A stretch of 64,000 nucleotides of DNA from an uncultured Bacteroidales bacterium (GTDB lineage: Bacteria > Bacteroidota > Bacteroidia > Bacteroidales > UBA932): assembly GCA_944326245.1 (NCBI GenBank), contig CALVDF010000010.1, positions 1 to 64,000 on the forward strand. Reading direction: 5' to 3'. Of this stretch, positions 46,393 to 56,586 are shown one piece after another. A model generated the notes under the pieces. The model saw nothing but the letters and a program-made list of their open reading frames with translations. It made no database searches and was not told where the DNA came from. The stretch's first letter is position 1. The number at the start of each line of letters is the position of its first letter. The position numbers and the translations under genes are program-made.

Positions 46393-47192
46393 TTAGATAC
46401 ATGATCGTAGAGGACGAGTATGTCCTCGGCTACCGCCTTGAACGCATGATTACAGCACTCAGGCCATCCTGGAAGATGGTCTGCCGTACAGCCGGAGTTG
46501 AAGAATCCATAGAAGCCATCAAGGAGCATGATGTGGACCTGATATTCATGGACATCGAACTCTCCGACGGCAACTGCTTCGAGATATTCGACACCATGGA
46601 AATCCGCCATCCCGTAATCTTCATAACTGCCTACGACGAATATGCCCTTCAGGCTTTCAAGGCCGACTGCGTGGAATATCTTCTCAAACCGGTCACTAAA
46701 AAGACCCTTAAGGATGCGCTGGACAAGCTTGACCGCCTTGCCAGCTTCCCCGGCAGCCTGCCTACACCTGATTACCGCCTGCTGAAAGAACACATCAGTC
46801 CCACATCCAAGGACGGAAGCACAATAAAGGACAGACTGCTGATTCCTGAAGGGGACGGATTTGTATTTGTCAGCCTGAAGGATGTGGCCTGGTTCATCAA
46901 AAACGGAAGGTATACGGACATCAAGACATTTCATGGCCGGAATTTCATGATTGACCGTTCACTGGACAATCTTGATAGCGAGATAGACCGTAAAATATTT
47001 TTCCGGACATCCCGCAACTGCATGATCAACATCAACGCCATCACCTCCATCCAGCGTTACGGAGCCGGACGGCTGCGGCTTATAACGGAACCTCCCGCCG
47101 ACCAGGAGGACATTATCGTCAGCCAGGCGCGGCGGGAGGAATTTTTATCTTGGATCGAAGGAGGTTCTACTACAGGGAAGGAAGAGTTTTGA
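46389..47192 (+). CDS. LytTR-family response regulator
   Basis: Response regulator of 267 aa. Its receiver domain keeps VEDE, the phosphorylated Asp in DLIFMDIEL, and the Lys in EYLLKPV. The C-terminal LytTR DNA-binding domain spans about residues 150-255 (WFIKNGRYTDIKT, RTSRNCMININAI). Partner of the kinase just upstream. Its 3' end overlaps the convergent lipoprotein gene by 23 bases. Targets unknown. Confidence 0.94.
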   Translation: MIRYMIVEDEYVLGYRLERMITALRPSWKMVCRTAGVEESIEAIKEHDVDLIFMDIELSDGNCFEIFDTMEIRHPVIFITAYDEYALQAFKADCVEYLLKPVTKKTLKDALDKLDRLASFPGSLPTPDYRLLKEHISPTSKDGSTIKDRLLIPEGDGFVFVSLKDVAWFIKNGRYTDIKTFHGRNFMIDRSLDNLDSEIDRKIFFRTSRNCMININAITSIQRYGAGRLRLITEPPADQEDIIVSQARREEFLSWIEGGSTTGKEEF

Positions 47193-49092
47193 TCATACTG
47201 CGAAGTTCTGCAGCATTGTCAACTGATGACTCTTCTGCTTCTACATCCGGAGCCATACGACGCTCTACATAGTTGGGCCTTGATTTCTCCGGAGCTCCAA
47301 GCAGCCATGTCCAGTCCATGAATGACAATTCACCTGTCCATTCGCCGTCCCAGATATGACCCATACCGTCCTCGAATGCAAACTTAAGGGTGTATGTTCC
47401 GTCACCATGGTTGGTCACTTCCAGTTCTCCGCCGACAGCAGGAGCAGCAACGCTCACATATCCGCCTTCATAGGCACCGGTATAGAATGTACCTTCAAGA
47501 GTATTCATACCAGTGGTGCTTCTGGTTCCAGGAATGAACTCACCAGGCTTGGGTGCTTCAGGGTTCTCTGCGACTGTATATGTACCTGAGCTGATGCCTG
47601 CATGATAATCCAGACTGTTGCAGACTATATCAAACTCGACATACTCTCCGGTTCCATCAGTGAGAACCTGATCAGGATTCTGCTCGAAAGGCCCCTCCAT
47701 TGACCAGTCAAAGTGTCCGCCACCGGTTCCGAATTCATCACCCCAATAAGAACCGAAACAATAATCTATTTCATCCATCTTCACGGTATAGTCATCAGTG
47801 AGTGTTGAGAAAGATTGTCCAGGAATATTGGGAACTACAAGTTCACCTACATAAGTACCTGTAATAGTATTGCCGAACACAGTCTTGAGATTTATCTCCA
47901 GTGTATAGATATCATTTTCATCCTTGGACACCTCTATGGTTCCTTCCTGGGCAAGAGCAACATTCACTACATAATTTTCGCTATCATATGCATATGTTCC
48001 AAAGCAGTAGAGAGTTGCCGGGTCTATGTATCCAGGGTACATGGTATATGCTTCCTGGGAATCACCAATCGTATAGGTTCCGGGCAAAATCTCACGGCTG
48101 TCATAAGGAGCATACAGTTCAATAAACAGCTGGACATACGGATTTGCAAAATCATCGTTTTCAGGTGTTCCGGCAAAATTCAGGCTGATAATCATCACTT
48201 CCCCATTGTCATCAACATAGCTTGGCTTTGCTGAAAGGTGTGTTCCGACAAGTTCAAGATCACGGGCAGAAAGACCAATTCCTTCAGCACTGTACAGGTC
48301 CGCTTTGGCAGGTCCCTCATAGTACACATGATGAATCTTGTCATCAATGGTAAGGACACCATCTATAACGGTATTGTCACCGTCCCTGGTCACATTGATT
48401 GTACAGTCAGTTATATAGGCCGTGGTCTCCCACGCTGTTCCATCGGCATTGACCTTACCGTAGAAACTTGTCAGTTCATCCAGTACATCAAAAGTATAAG
48501 TACCTTCAGGTATTGTGATGTTCGTCCAGTCCTCAGGCTCGCCCTCTGCCCGGAAATCCAGACGGTAAACAGTGCAGCCAGGCAGGAATGTTCCATACTC
48601 ATCCGTTCCGAGGTCAGTAAGGTAGATGGCATAATTTGCCTGAGGTTCTTCGCGGCCGTAGAAATAGCCACCGGAAAAATTTCCGGTTTCAATATTTACG
48701 TCATACTGGTATACCTGATGAAGCACAAGCTGATCTTCGAGCACTGTTCCTTCTTCACCATAAGTATATGTTACGTTCAGATTGGCATTGCGGTCTGCAC
48801 TCTCATAGTTGGGCGCTACGGTTACGATGATGGCACCCTCCTTTGATGAATAATCGGGATCAGAAACCCAATCTACATCAGAAGTAAGTTCCAGTACACC
48901 ATCCTCGGCAGGATTGACGAGTACATAGGGGATTTCATACTGTCCGCCGTCGGCTGTAGCCTGGATGGCATTTTCTGAAATCTCGAAAACAGGATCCGGT
49001 TGCTCGTCCTGGCCGGACGGTGTCTTGTCGCAGCTCACTGCGCCGACCAGCGCAAAAACTGCTGTCAAGGGGAGTAAATAAAATTTCTTCAT
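47170..49092 (-). CDS. BACON-type surface lipoprotein with repeated modules
   Basis: Predicted cell-surface lipoprotein of about 640 aa; function unknown. It begins MKKFYLLPLT with lipobox VSC, then a BACON-like domain (IQATADGGQYEIPY). At least three related beta-modules follow, each with a GTYT strand (PEGTYTFDV, PGTYTIGDS, SGTYTVAEN) and a closing GxxxGEL (GTYVGEL, GEWTGEL). The frame is open to 49206, but only the ATG at 49092 gives a signal peptide. The GSCFA gene lies upstream on the same strand. Confidence 0.75.
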   Translation of the reverse strand: MKKFYLLPLTAVFALVGAVSCDKTPSGQDEQPDPVFEISENAIQATADGGQYEIPYVLVNPAEDGVLELTSDVDWVSDPDYSSKEGAIIVTVAPNYESADRNANLNVTYTYGEEGTVLEDQLVLHQVYQYDVNIETGNFSGGYFYGREEPQANYAIYLTDLGTDEYGTFLPGCTVYRLDFRAEGEPEDWTNITIPEGTYTFDVLDELTSFYGKVNADGTAWETTAYITDCTINVTRDGDNTVIDGVLTIDDKIHHVYYEGPAKADLYSAEGIGLSARDLELVGTHLSAKPSYVDDNGEVMIISLNFAGTPENDDFANPYVQLFIELYAPYDSREILPGTYTIGDSQEAYTMYPGYIDPATLYCFGTYAYDSENYVVNVALAQEGTIEVSKDENDIYTLEINLKTVFGNTITGTYVGELVVPNIPGQSFSTLTDDYTVKMDEIDYCFGSYWGDEFGTGGGHFDWSMEGPFEQNPDQVLTDGTGEYVEFDIVCNSLDYHAGISSGTYTVAENPEAPKPGEFIPGTRSTTGMNTLEGTFYTGAYEGGYVSVAAPAVGGELEVTNHGDGTYTLKFAFEDGMGHIWDGEWTGELSFMDWTWLLGAPEKSRPNYVERRMAPDVEAEESSVDNAAELRSMIKTLPSL

Positions 49093-49189
49093 ATTTAAAT
49101 GTATTTTGGTTATTGCAAAATTTGCATTTAAAACAACTACCTCCAAATGATAGTGCATGAACTCAAAATTTTGCGTCTTCAAATACAAA

Positions 49190-50014
49190 TCACAGCCCGC
49201 GAGCAATCCCGTCAGAGAACTTTTCCCATACGATTTTCACTGCCGCCGCATTTGGATGAACTGTATCCTCCCCATACCAGGAATAGTCCCTAAGCTCATC
49301 CAGAACTATTTCATAAGCGGGAAAATACCTGGCATTGGGATGGTTCCCAACAAGAATATCCTCGGCAAGAAGAAGAGTCGACTTTGACAGCTGATTGCCG
49401 TGCAGCCCGTCTTTCAGATGACGGATTGGGGAAACCGTGAAAATGAACGTCTTGTCACTGAAACGCACCAGGATATCATCCCACAGTGCCACAATATCCT
49501 GCACTGAAAGACGTTCCCTACGGAACTCCCACGCCGGATGCTTATGGCAGTTGGAGACAATGATATCTCTGTCTATATGACGGAATACCCATGCTGTTCC
49601 GAACGTGATGATAACAGTTCCGGCCTTTCTGAAAACTGCCGACGAGCTGTCAAGTACGCCATTGGCATGCTCCAGAAATTCCTCCGGAGTACTGCGGGCA
49701 AAAGAGCCATGGTGCCAGAAGGAAACGAATCCGCCGCCTGGAGGCGCAATCTGGCGGTGATCAGGTGAAACCGCCCTTTTCGGGCGCCCCGCCCGGACAG
49801 GGTTTGTATCCCTGGGTACGACATCATCCGGTGTGAAATGCCTGCCGTCGGCAAGCCGCAGCAATGATGATGCGATGGATACCGGGTTATACAGCACTCC
49901 GAACGGGTTACAGCACACGTCATAGCCGTCCTCCGTCATCTTAAGTCCTATCTCCGAGGAAAAGCAGGAGCCGAGCGATACCACCGGGCTATCCTTCAAG
50001 TTGCAAACTGTCAT
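49190..50014 (-). CDS. GSCFA-domain protein
   Basis: A 274-residue protein with the family's name motif, LGSCFSSEIG, near the N-terminus, the NPFGVLYNP segment, and a C-terminal DTVHPN. This pattern (Ser in a GSCFS block and Asp-His near the end) is reminiscent of SGNH/GDSL hydrolases, so an esterase or acetyl-transfer role on glycans is plausible, but the family is uncharacterised as far as I know. No signal peptide is seen. Confidence 0.82.
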   Translation of the reverse strand: MTVCNLKDSPVVSLGSCFSSEIGLKMTEDGYDVCCNPFGVLYNPVSIASSLLRLADGRHFTPDDVVPRDTNPVRAGRPKRAVSPDHRQIAPPGGGFVSFWHHGSFARSTPEEFLEHANGVLDSSSAVFRKAGTVIITFGTAWVFRHIDRDIIVSNCHKHPAWEFRRERLSVQDIVALWDDILVRFSDKTFIFTVSPIRHLKDGLHGNQLSKSTLLLAEDILVGNHPNARYFPAYEIVLDELRDYSWYGEDTVHPNAAAVKIVWEKFSDGIARGL

Positions 50015-50038
50015 CGTCTTTCAGCACATATTGGAATG

Positions 50039-50072
50039 CAAAATTACATATATCTTAAAAAAAAGAGACAAA
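50039..50072 (-). promoter_or_regulatory. Predicted promoter of the GSCFA gene
   Basis: The minus strand reads TTTG (50069-50072), 22 bases, TAATTTTG (50039-50046), 25 bases before the ATG. The -33 lies in the T run of the upstream terminator. Confidence 0.5.
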
Positions 50073-50100
50073 AAAAGGGATGCCCCACGGGACATCCCTA
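50070..50100 (-). terminator. Terminator of the FN3 lipoprotein gene
   Basis: On the minus strand AGGGATGTCCC pairs with GGGGCATCCCT across a 2-base loop, followed by seven T. A textbook terminator. Confidence 0.92.
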
Positions 50101-50122
50101 AATCCAATATATGAGAAAACAA

Positions 50123-50974
50123 TTATCTTGCTACTACACCTGAAAGTGTCGCAGATGCAATTGAAGGTGCAGCTGCCGCTGAAGATGAGCCAGACTCAAC
50201 CTTCTCGCCAACTGTGCCTGCAGGCTGTACGGAATCCTGCCAGTTATACCACTTCTGGTCAGCGGGGCTCTGGAATCCGAAGAACATGCCGTTTGTAAGA
50301 GTTACGTCAGAAGCTGTAAACTCCCATACGCATGACTCTTCAGGCCACAGATATGTCTTTCCGTCTGAAGGATCCTCGTGATAAGCACACATAATGACAG
50401 TAACCGATCCGTGAGGATCGCCTACGTTTACTTCAGGTATGCCTCCAAGGCCAATTACAAGGGTATTCCCCTCACGTGTTGCGGTAATGTAGGCACCTTC
50501 TCCTGTCACATAGGGATTCCATACCTGATAAACACCTGATCCTTCATCATAAGTGATCTCATAATTAAGATCAGAACCACCGATATTGTAAACACCGGTA
50601 ATGTCAAGCTCACCATCACCGGGATCATCAGCTGCCTCAAGGGTAACCGAAATGCTGGCCCACTCGGAGTCGAGATACTTGACACCGTCACCGATAGCCT
50701 TTACCTTTACTTCATAGCTTCCTGCTTCAAGTTCAGTGAAATCTACGGAAAGATCTCCGGTAGAGGTCTCTGATCCGCCATTGAAAACATAAACATAAGA
50801 AGCAGCATTGCTTACTGCCGACCAGGTAACTGTGAATGATGAGTCGGTCTGGTTGGATACGGAGAGAGAAGGAGTAGCCAGCTTAACAGCCTCAGGCTCC
50901 TGCGGCTTCTTCTCGCAAGAGATGACAACTGATGCCATCATGGCGATCATAGCGCCAAAAAGAATTTTTTTCAT
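50123..50974 (-). CDS. FN3-containing lipoprotein
   Basis: Predicted lipoprotein of 283 aa: lipobox VISC at about residue 20, a fibronectin type III domain (LSVSNQTDSSFTVTWSAVSNAASYVYVF), an acidic Gly/Asp linker, a beta-rich domain of unknown type with several Trp, and an Ala/Ser-rich C-terminus. Single-gene unit with its own promoter and terminator. Function unknown; probably surface-exposed. Confidence 0.75.
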   Translation of the reverse strand: MKKILFGAMIAMMASVVISCEKKPQEPEAVKLATPSLSVSNQTDSSFTVTWSAVSNAASYVYVFNGGSETSTGDLSVDFTELEAGSYEVKVKAIGDGVKYLDSEWASISVTLEAADDPGDGELDITGVYNIGGSDLNYEITYDEGSGVYQVWNPYVTGEGAYITATREGNTLVIGLGGIPEVNVGDPHGSVTVIMCAYHEDPSDGKTYLWPEESCVWEFTASDVTLTNGMFFGFQSPADQKWYNWQDSVQPAGTVGEKVESGSSSAAAAPSIASATLSGVVAR

Positions 50975-51008
50975 TTGTTTTTAAAAATTAATAAAAGGTT
51001 TACTATAG

Positions 51009-51025
51009 ATGCGCTTCACGCGCAT
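51009..51025 (-). promoter_or_regulatory. Leader hairpin of the FN3 lipoprotein mRNA
   Basis: A perfect 6-bp GC-rich stem (ATGCGC/GCGCAT) with a 5-base loop lies about 35 bases before the lipoprotein ATG and inside its predicted leader. It has no T run, so it is not a terminator; it could stabilise the mRNA or bind a regulator. Confidence 0.4.
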
Positions 51026-51043
51026 ATCGTTGCATTTGTTTGG

Positions 51044-51051
51044 CAAATGTA
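51044..51051 (-). promoter_or_regulatory. Predicted -7 box of the FN3 lipoprotein gene
   Basis: The minus strand reads TACATTTG, directly after the T run of the rplQ terminator. The -33 partner is unclear. The predicted leader is about 60-65 bases. Confidence 0.5.
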
Positions 51052-51052
51052 A

Positions 51053-51087
51053 TAAAAAACGGGCCAAATATCACTTTGGTCCGTTTT
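51053..51087 (-). terminator. Terminator of the ribosomal protein operon (after rplQ)
   Basis: On the minus strand AACGGACCAAA pairs with ATTTGGCCCGTT, followed by TTTTTT, about 20 bases past the rplQ stop. This closes the transcription unit that begins at rplP. Confidence 0.88.
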
Positions 51088-51107
51088 CTTGATATGTTTC
51101 CTGACGT

Positions 51108-51596
51108 TTACTCTGCCTTCGGAGCCTCAGCTTCCTGAACAGGAGCTTCCGTTGCCTCCGCCTTGGGGGCGGCTTTCTTGCGGCTGCGGCGGGTAGATGT
51201 CTTCTTCTCAGCTGCCTTGGCAGTACCGAGGGCAGCCTCGTTGAAGTCAACCAGCTCTATAAACGCCATATCGGCTGCATCTCCCTGACGGAAACCTGTC
51301 TTGATGATACGGGTGTATCCTCCCGGACGGTCCGCAATCTTGGGAGCGACATTGCGGAAGAGCTCTGTAACTGCCTCTTTCTGCTTGAGGTATGCGAAGA
51401 CAGTACGGCGGGAGTGGGTGGAGTCGTCCTTGGATTTGGTGATCAGGGGCTCTACATACTCTCTAAGAGCTTTAGCCTTGGCTACGGTGGTCTCTATCCT
51501 CTTGTGGAGGATCAGCGAGCAGGCCATGTTGGCCATCAGCGACTTACGGTGACCGCTCTTGCGACCTAAATGATTGATTGTCCTATTGTGCCTCAT
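51108..51596 (-). CDS. rplQ: 50S ribosomal protein L17
   Basis: Large-subunit protein bL17, 162 aa. The core [19 protein letters not shown] through GYTRIIKT is canonical. It carries an extra C-terminal Lys/Ala/Glu-rich tail of about 40 residues, common in Bacteroidetes. Its start overlaps the rpoA end by 14 bases. Last gene of the cluster. Confidence 0.98.
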   Translation of the reverse strand: MRHNRTINHLGRKSGHRKSLMANMACSLILHKRIETTVAKAKALREYVEPLITKSKDDSTHSRRTVFAYLKQKEAVTELFRNVAPKIADRPGGYTRIIKTGFRQGDAADMAFIELVDFNEAALGTAKAAEKKTSTRRSRKKAAPKAEATEAPVQEAEAPKAE

Positions 51597-52614
51597 TGTT
51601 TTCTACGTCTGTTTTCTTCTTTTTAACTTCTATATTGTATTTGCTGACATCCATGCCGAAGTTGAGTTTCACACGGTCCATCAGCACATCTATCTCGTTC
51701 ATGGACTTCTTGCCGAAATTCCTGAAACGGATGAGCTCGGACCTCTGGTGCGATACCAGATCAGCGAAAGTCTCGATATCGGCTGCCTTCAGACAATTCA
51801 GAGCCCTTACGGACAATTCCATGTCTGAGAGTTTTGTCAGAAGCAGATGCCTCATGCGCAATGCCTCTTCGTCAAGTGCCTCGGGAGCGCTCTTCTCAGG
51901 AGGAGTCTCGAGTGATATCTTTTCATCGGAGAAGAGCATGAAGTGGTAGATCAGAATCTTTGCCGCCTCTGTCAGCGCATCCTTGGGGTGGATGGAACCA
52001 TCAGTGGTAATCTCAAGATTCAGCTTGTCGTAGTCAGTCTTCTGCTCGACACGATAGTCCTCCACAGAATAGTTCACATTCTTGATCGGAGTGAATATCG
52101 AATCGATAGGGATAGTACCGACAGGAGCAGACTCTACCTTGTTCTCGTCTGAAGGCACATATCCGCGGCCCTTGCCGATATGAAGCTCTACGACGAGCTT
52201 GACGGTAGGCTCCATTGAACAGATATGCAGCTCGGGGTTGAGAACGGAGAAGTTGCAGAGGTTTTTGGATATATCCTCTGCCGTAAACTCCTGTTTCCCG
52301 GTAATCGTGAAGTTGACTGTCTCAGCCTCTTCTTCCTTTACCTCTCTTTTGAAACGTACCTGTTTGAGATTCAAAATGATGTCTACTACACTCTCAATGA
52401 CTCCGGGGATGGTGTCAAACTCATGACTCACCCCTTCGATCCTTACGGATGTGATGGCAAATCCCTCCAACGAGGACAACAGGACTCTGCGCAGGGCATT
52501 GCCTATCGTTATCCCGTATCCGGGTTCCAGCGGGCGGAACTCGAACTTGCCGAATGTATCGGTAGATTCGAGCATTATTACTTTGTCCGGTTTCTGAAAT
52601 GCTAAAATTGCCAT
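51583..52614 (-). CDS. rpoA: RNA polymerase subunit alpha
   Basis: 343 aa. The N-terminal assembly domain shows [20 protein letters not shown]. The C-terminal domain, which contacts regulators and UP elements, shows [20 protein letters not shown] and the FGKKSMNEI helix-hairpin-helix. Usual position between rpsD and rplQ. Confidence 0.99.
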   Translation of the reverse strand: MAILAFQKPDKVIMLESTDTFGKFEFRPLEPGYGITIGNALRRVLLSSLEGFAITSVRIEGVSHEFDTIPGVIESVVDIILNLKQVRFKREVKEEEAETVNFTITGKQEFTAEDISKNLCNFSVLNPELHICSMEPTVKLVVELHIGKGRGYVPSDENKVESAPVGTIPIDSIFTPIKNVNYSVEDYRVEQKTDYDKLNLEITTDGSIHPKDALTEAAKILIYHFMLFSDEKISLETPPEKSAPEALDEEALRMRHLLLTKLSDMELSVRALNCLKAADIETFADLVSHQRSELIRFRNFGKKSMNEIDVLMDRVKLNFGMDVSKYNIEVKKKKTDVENNEAQ

Positions 52615-52625
52615 GACGTCACTTA

Positions 52626-53228
52626 TTATTTGGAGTACAGTTCGACGATCAGCTGCTCGTTGATATTCTCAGGTATCTCGGTTCTCTCAGGGAGATTGAG
52701 GAACTTGCCGGTAAGATCGGCACGGTTCCACTCGAGCCATGCATATTTGCATGTATCTGCTACACAGTTCTGGATGACCTCAAGGCTCTTTGACCTCTCG
52801 CGCACACCGACGGTCTCTCCCGGCTTTACGATAGTGGAGGGCACATTGCATACCTCACCGTTGATAACGATGTGGCAATGTGACACGAGCTGACGCGCTG
52901 CGGCACGTGTCGGAGCAATACCCATACGGTAAACTATGTTGTCCAGACGGGATTCAAGGAGCATCAGCAGATTTTCACCGGTACGTCCTTTCATCCTCTG
53001 AGCCTTTGCATAAGTGTTGCGGAACTGTCTTTCAAGGACACCATAGGTATATTTTACCTTCTGTTTCTCCTTGAGCTGGTTGCCGTACTCGGAGATCTTC
53101 TTGCGCTTTTTGGCCATTCCGTGCTGTCCGGGAGGATAGTTTTTCTTTTCGAAATACTTATCCGGACCGTAGATCGGTTCTCCGAACTTGCGGGCTATCT
53201 TGGTTGTAGGTCCTGTATATCTTGCCAT
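52626..53228 (-). CDS. rpsD: 30S ribosomal protein S4
   Basis: Primary 16S rRNA-binding protein, 200 aa, with the S4 RNA-binding domain ([31 protein letters not shown]) and a basic N-terminus. No zinc cysteines in the N-terminal arm. In other bacteria S4 represses its own operon translationally. Confidence 0.99.
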   Translation of the reverse strand: MARYTGPTTKIARKFGEPIYGPDKYFEKKNYPPGQHGMAKKRKKISEYGNQLKEKQKVKYTYGVLERQFRNTYAKAQRMKGRTGENLLMLLESRLDNIVYRMGIAPTRAAARQLVSHCHIVINGEVCNVPSTIVKPGETVGVRERSKSLEVIQNCVADTCKYAWLEWNRADLTGKFLNLPERTEIPENINEQLIVELYSK

Positions 53229-53267
53229 AATTCTAAACTTTTAATCAACTTGTTGTTCTATACCAAA

Positions 53268-53660
53268 TTATACTTTACGGCGTCCTTTGGGACGGCATCC
53301 ATTGTGAGGAAGCGGTGTCACGTCGACAATCTCGGTAACCTCAATACCGGCTCCATGGATGGTGCGGATCGCTGATTCGCGTCCCGCGCCGGGACCTTTG
53401 ACATATGCCTTGATCTTGCGTAAACCCAAGTCGTAAGCAACTTTTGCGGCGTCAGCTGCTGCTACCTGCGCGGCATAGGGAGTATTCTTCTTGGAACCGC
53501 GGAATCCCATCTTGCCGGCTGAAGACCAACTGATAACCTGACCCAGACTGTTGGTCAGGGTTACGATCACATTGTTGAAAGTCGAGGAGATGTGGGCCTC
53601 ACCATAGGCGTCTACCTTGACGACTCTCTTCTTATTGGTTGTTCCTGTTTTCTTTGCCAT
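53268..53660 (-). CDS. rpsK: 30S ribosomal protein S11
   Basis: Platform protein of the small subunit, 130 aa. [17 protein letters not shown], the [13 protein letters not shown] block and the C-terminal [16 protein letters not shown] are canonical. Part of the rpsM-rpsK-rpsD-rpoA block. Confidence 0.99.
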   Translation of the reverse strand: MAKKTGTTNKKRVVKVDAYGEAHISSTFNNVIVTLTNSLGQVISWSSAGKMGFRGSKKNTPYAAQVAAADAAKVAYDLGLRKIKAYVKGPGAGRESAIRTIHGAGIEVTEIVDVTPLPHNGCRPKGRRKV

Positions 53661-53673
53661 ATTCAGTTACTTG

Positions 53674-54051
53674 TTACTTGGTTGCTTTTTTCTTGTTGGC
53701 CACTGTCTTCTTCTTACCCTTGCGTGTGCGGGCATTGTTCTTGGTGCTCTGTCCGCGTACCGGGAGTCCGAGACGGTGACGGATTCCTCTGTAGCATCCG
53801 ATATCCATCAGACGCTTGATATTCATCTGAACGGATGAACGAAGTTCACCCTCGATTTTGTAGTGCTCAGCGATAGTGGACCTGATCGCTGCGATCTGGT
53901 CGTCGTTCCAGTCGCTCACCTTGGTGTCGAAGTCGATACCGCAATCGGTGAGAATCTTACGGGCGGAACTACGGCCGATACCGTAGATATAGGTAAGACC
54001 TATCTCTCCTCTTTTGTTTTTAGGTAAATCTACACCGGCTATACGTGCCAT
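53674..54051 (-). CDS. rpsM: 30S ribosomal protein S13
   Basis: Head protein at the subunit interface, 125 aa. Starts [26 protein letters not shown] and ends with the [20 protein letters not shown] tail that reaches the tRNA sites. Confidence 0.99.
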   Translation of the reverse strand: MARIAGVDLPKNKRGEIGLTYIYGIGRSSARKILTDCGIDFDTKVSDWNDDQIAAIRSTIAEHYKIEGELRSSVQMNIKRLMDIGCYRGIRHRLGLPVRGQSTKNNARTRKGKKKTVANKKKATK

Positions 54052-54088
54052 ACTATATTGCTTTTTTTATTTTTGTTTTACACATTTA

Positions 54089-54205
54089 TTAACCCTGGCG
54101 CATCTTGAACTTGGGATTCTTCTTGCAGATGATATAAAGGCGGCCTTTACGCCTTACTATTTTGCAATCCTCACTGCGCTTTTTGATGGATGCTTTAACT
54201 TTCAT
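54089..54205 (-). CDS. rpmJ: 50S ribosomal protein L36
   Basis: A 38-residue protein read directly from the sequence: [19 protein letters not shown], then [18 protein letters not shown]. The zinc ligands of the classical form are mostly gone (the first Cys is Ser and the His is Phe), so this is the zinc-free variant, as I recall for other Bacteroidetes. Sits between infA and rpsM in the standard order. Confidence 0.95.
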   Translation of the reverse strand: MKVKASIKKRSEDCKIVRRKGRLYIICKKNPKFKMRQG

Positions 54206-54217
54206 TGTCGTAAATTT

Positions 54218-54436
54218 TTATTTGTACCTGAAAGAAATTCTTCCTTTTGATAAATCATAAGGGGACATCTCTACTCTGACCTTGTCGCCAGGCAGGATAC
54301 GGATGTAGTGCATACGCATCTTGCCGGAGATATGGGCTATTATCACATGCCCGTTGTCCAGCTCCACGCGGAACATGGCGTTGGAGAGGGCCTCGATTAT
54401 AGTTCCATCCTTTTCTATAGCAGCTTGTTTGGGCAT
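54218..54436 (-). CDS. infA: Translation initiation factor IF-1
   Basis: 72 aa, single OB-fold: [20 protein letters not shown] and [17 protein letters not shown] are canonical. It blocks the A site during initiation. Between map and rpmJ. Confidence 0.98.
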   Translation of the reverse strand: MPKQAAIEKDGTIIEALSNAMFRVELDNGHVIIAHISGKMRMHYIRILPGDKVRVEMSPYDLSKGRISFRYK

Positions 54437-54456
54437 AAGTACTTGTCTCTTACAAC

Positions 54457-55236
54457 TTAATATTGTCTTTTACCTTCTATAAAGTCGAAAGTAGATAGAA
54501 TATCGGCTTTCTCGTCCCCGACGGCGACTGTAAGCTCGAAATGGGCTGACTTCTTCTTGTCACAGGTGCTGACTGCCCATCCGTTCTCGTGGAGATAAAT
54601 CGCTTTACCTCCGGCATTGATCATAGGCTCGATGCAAATCGTCATACCCTTGACAAGTTTCTTGCCTGTACCTGCTTTGCCGTAGTTGGGAACTTCAGGA
54701 TGCTCGTGCATGTCCTTACCTATTCCGTGTCCGACCATCTCGCGTACGACAGAAAAACCGAAACTTTCGGTATATGACTGGATGGCATGGCCTATGTCCC
54801 CTATCCTGTTGCCTGCGACTGCCTTCTCTATGCCGCGATACAGAGACTCCTTGGTGACTCTCAGAAGAGTGGCTGTCTCCTCATCCACCTGCCCTACAGG
54901 GAAGGTGTAGGCAGAGTCACCGTAGTAGCCTTTGTATAGAGTTCCGCAGTCGACGGACACTATATCGCCCTCACGAAGCTTGTAATCGGACGGAAAACCG
55001 TGGACTACAACATCATTGACGGACACACAGAGCGTATAGGGGAAGCCGCCGTATCCCAAGAAGCCCGGCTCCGCACCGTTGTCACGGATAAATGTCTCGG
55101 CGATCTTGTCCAGCTGCATGGTGGTGACACCGGGAGCTACATGCTTGCCGACTTCCGCCAACGTCTTGGAGACGAGGATCGCATTCTCTCTGAGAATCTC
55201 GATTTCTTCTTCGGATTTTATTCTTATCATACTCAA
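54457..55236 (-). CDS. map: Methionine aminopeptidase, type I
   Basis: Removes N-terminal methionine from new proteins. 259 aa; the five metal ligands are visible as [31 protein letters not shown] and the C-terminal FELTVAVG region. It lies between secY and infA, a frequent place for map. It works after deformylation, downstream of the Fmt activity encoded at 36838-39288. Confidence 0.97.
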   Translation of the reverse strand: MSMIRIKSEEEIEILRENAILVSKTLAEVGKHVAPGVTTMQLDKIAETFIRDNGAEPGFLGYGGFPYTLCVSVNDVVVHGFPSDYKLREGDIVSVDCGTLYKGYYGDSAYTFPVGQVDEETATLLRVTKESLYRGIEKAVAGNRIGDIGHAIQSYTESFGFSVVREMVGHGIGKDMHEHPEVPNYGKAGTGKKLVKGMTICIEPMINAGGKAIYLHENGWAVSTCDKKKSAHFELTVAVGDEKADILSTFDFIEGKRQY

Positions 55237-55251
55237 AGAACTTTTTGAGAA

Positions 55252-56571
55252 TTACATTCCCGAACGGCCCTTAAGACGTCCGGTCTTCATCAAACCGTCG
55301 TAGTGACGCATCAGCAGATACGACTCGATCTGCTGCAGTGTATCGAGCACTACGCCTACAAGGATAAGCAGCGAGGTTCCACCGTAAAACTGGGAGAACT
55401 GGTTGTTTATCCCGAACATCATCGCAAATGCCGGAAGTATCGCTACGATTGCCAGGAAAAACGATCCGGGCAGAGTGATACGCGACATGATTGCATCGAG
55501 GTAGTCGACAGTCTTCTTCCCGGGCTTCACTCCGGGTATGAATCCGCCGTTCTTCTTCATCTCCTCAGCCATCATGTTGGAATTGACCGTTACAGCGGTG
55601 TAGAAGTACGTGAACACCACAACAAGGAAGGCGAAAATGAGATTGTACCAGAATCCGGTATAGTCACTCAATGTGGCTGCAAGCCCCTGGGAAGCGTCAA
55701 AGCGCGAAAGGAGCAGCGGGAACATCATCAGGGCCTGTGCGAAAATAATCGGCATTACGCCGGCCGCGTTTATTTTCAGAGGTATGTACTGACGGACTCC
55801 ACCGTACTGACGGTTTCCTACAACCCTCTTTGCATACTGTACAGGCACTTTGCGCTGTCCCTGTACAAGAGCGATGGTGGCAATGAAGACAAGGAAGAGA
55901 ATCACAATCTCAATGAGGAGCATAAGGGGTCCTCCATTGGTCTGGTTGAATCTCTGCGCAGCCTCAGCGAAGAGTGCGAAGGGCAGACGTGCAATGATAC
56001 CGACCATAATGATCAGGGAAATACCGTTGCCGATACCCCTGTCGGTAATACGCTCGCCGAGCCACATCACAAACATCGTACCTGCCATCAGCACGATAGT
56101 TGCAAAGATGTTGAATCCGAAACCCTGTACTAAGAACGCATCTGCGGGCAATTGTGCGTGAAGGTTGGTAATATACGCAGGTCCTTGAAGCAGAAGGATT
56201 ACAATTGTCAGATAGCGTGTCCACTGGTTCATTTTTCTACGTCCGCTCTCCCCCTCTCTCTGCATTTTCTGGAAATAGGGGACCATCACACCCAGAAGCT
56301 GGATGACGATGGAAGCGGAGATGTACGGCATCACTCCAAGTGCGAAAATGGAAGCATTGCCGAAAGCGCCGCCGGAAAACATATCCAACAGACTGAGGAG
56401 GCCTGTGGATGCCTGGGCCTCCAGCTCCTGCAGTTTGGTAGGATCAATACCTGGAACCACAATGAAGCAACCCAGACGGTACACAAGCAAGAGGATAAAG
56501 GTATATCCCAACCTTTTCCTCAGCTCTTCAATCTTGAAGATATTCTTGATTGTCTGTATTAATCTTTTCAT
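55252..56571 (-). CDS. secY: Protein translocase subunit SecY
   Basis: Channel subunit of the Sec translocon, 439 aa, ten predicted transmembrane helices. GIGNGISLIIMVGI, the YYGGTSLLILVGVVLDT segment and cytosolic loops with GQRKVPVQYAKR are typical. Between rplO and map in the operon. Confidence 0.98.
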   Translation of the reverse strand: MKRLIQTIKNIFKIEELRKRLGYTFILLLVYRLGCFIVVPGIDPTKLQELEAQASTGLLSLLDMFSGGAFGNASIFALGVMPYISASIVIQLLGVMVPYFQKMQREGESGRRKMNQWTRYLTIVILLLQGPAYITNLHAQLPADAFLVQGFGFNIFATIVLMAGTMFVMWLGERITDRGIGNGISLIIMVGIIARLPFALFAEAAQRFNQTNGGPLMLLIEIVILFLVFIATIALVQGQRKVPVQYAKRVVGNRQYGGVRQYIPLKINAAGVMPIIFAQALMMFPLLLSRFDASQGLAATLSDYTGFWYNLIFAFLVVVFTYFYTAVTVNSNMMAEEMKKNGGFIPGVKPGKKTVDYLDAIMSRITLPGSFFLAIVAILPAFAMMFGINNQFSQFYGGTSLLILVGVVLDTLQQIESYLLMRHYDGLMKTGRLKGRSGM

Positions 56572-56586
56572 CGGCCGCTTAGCTTA

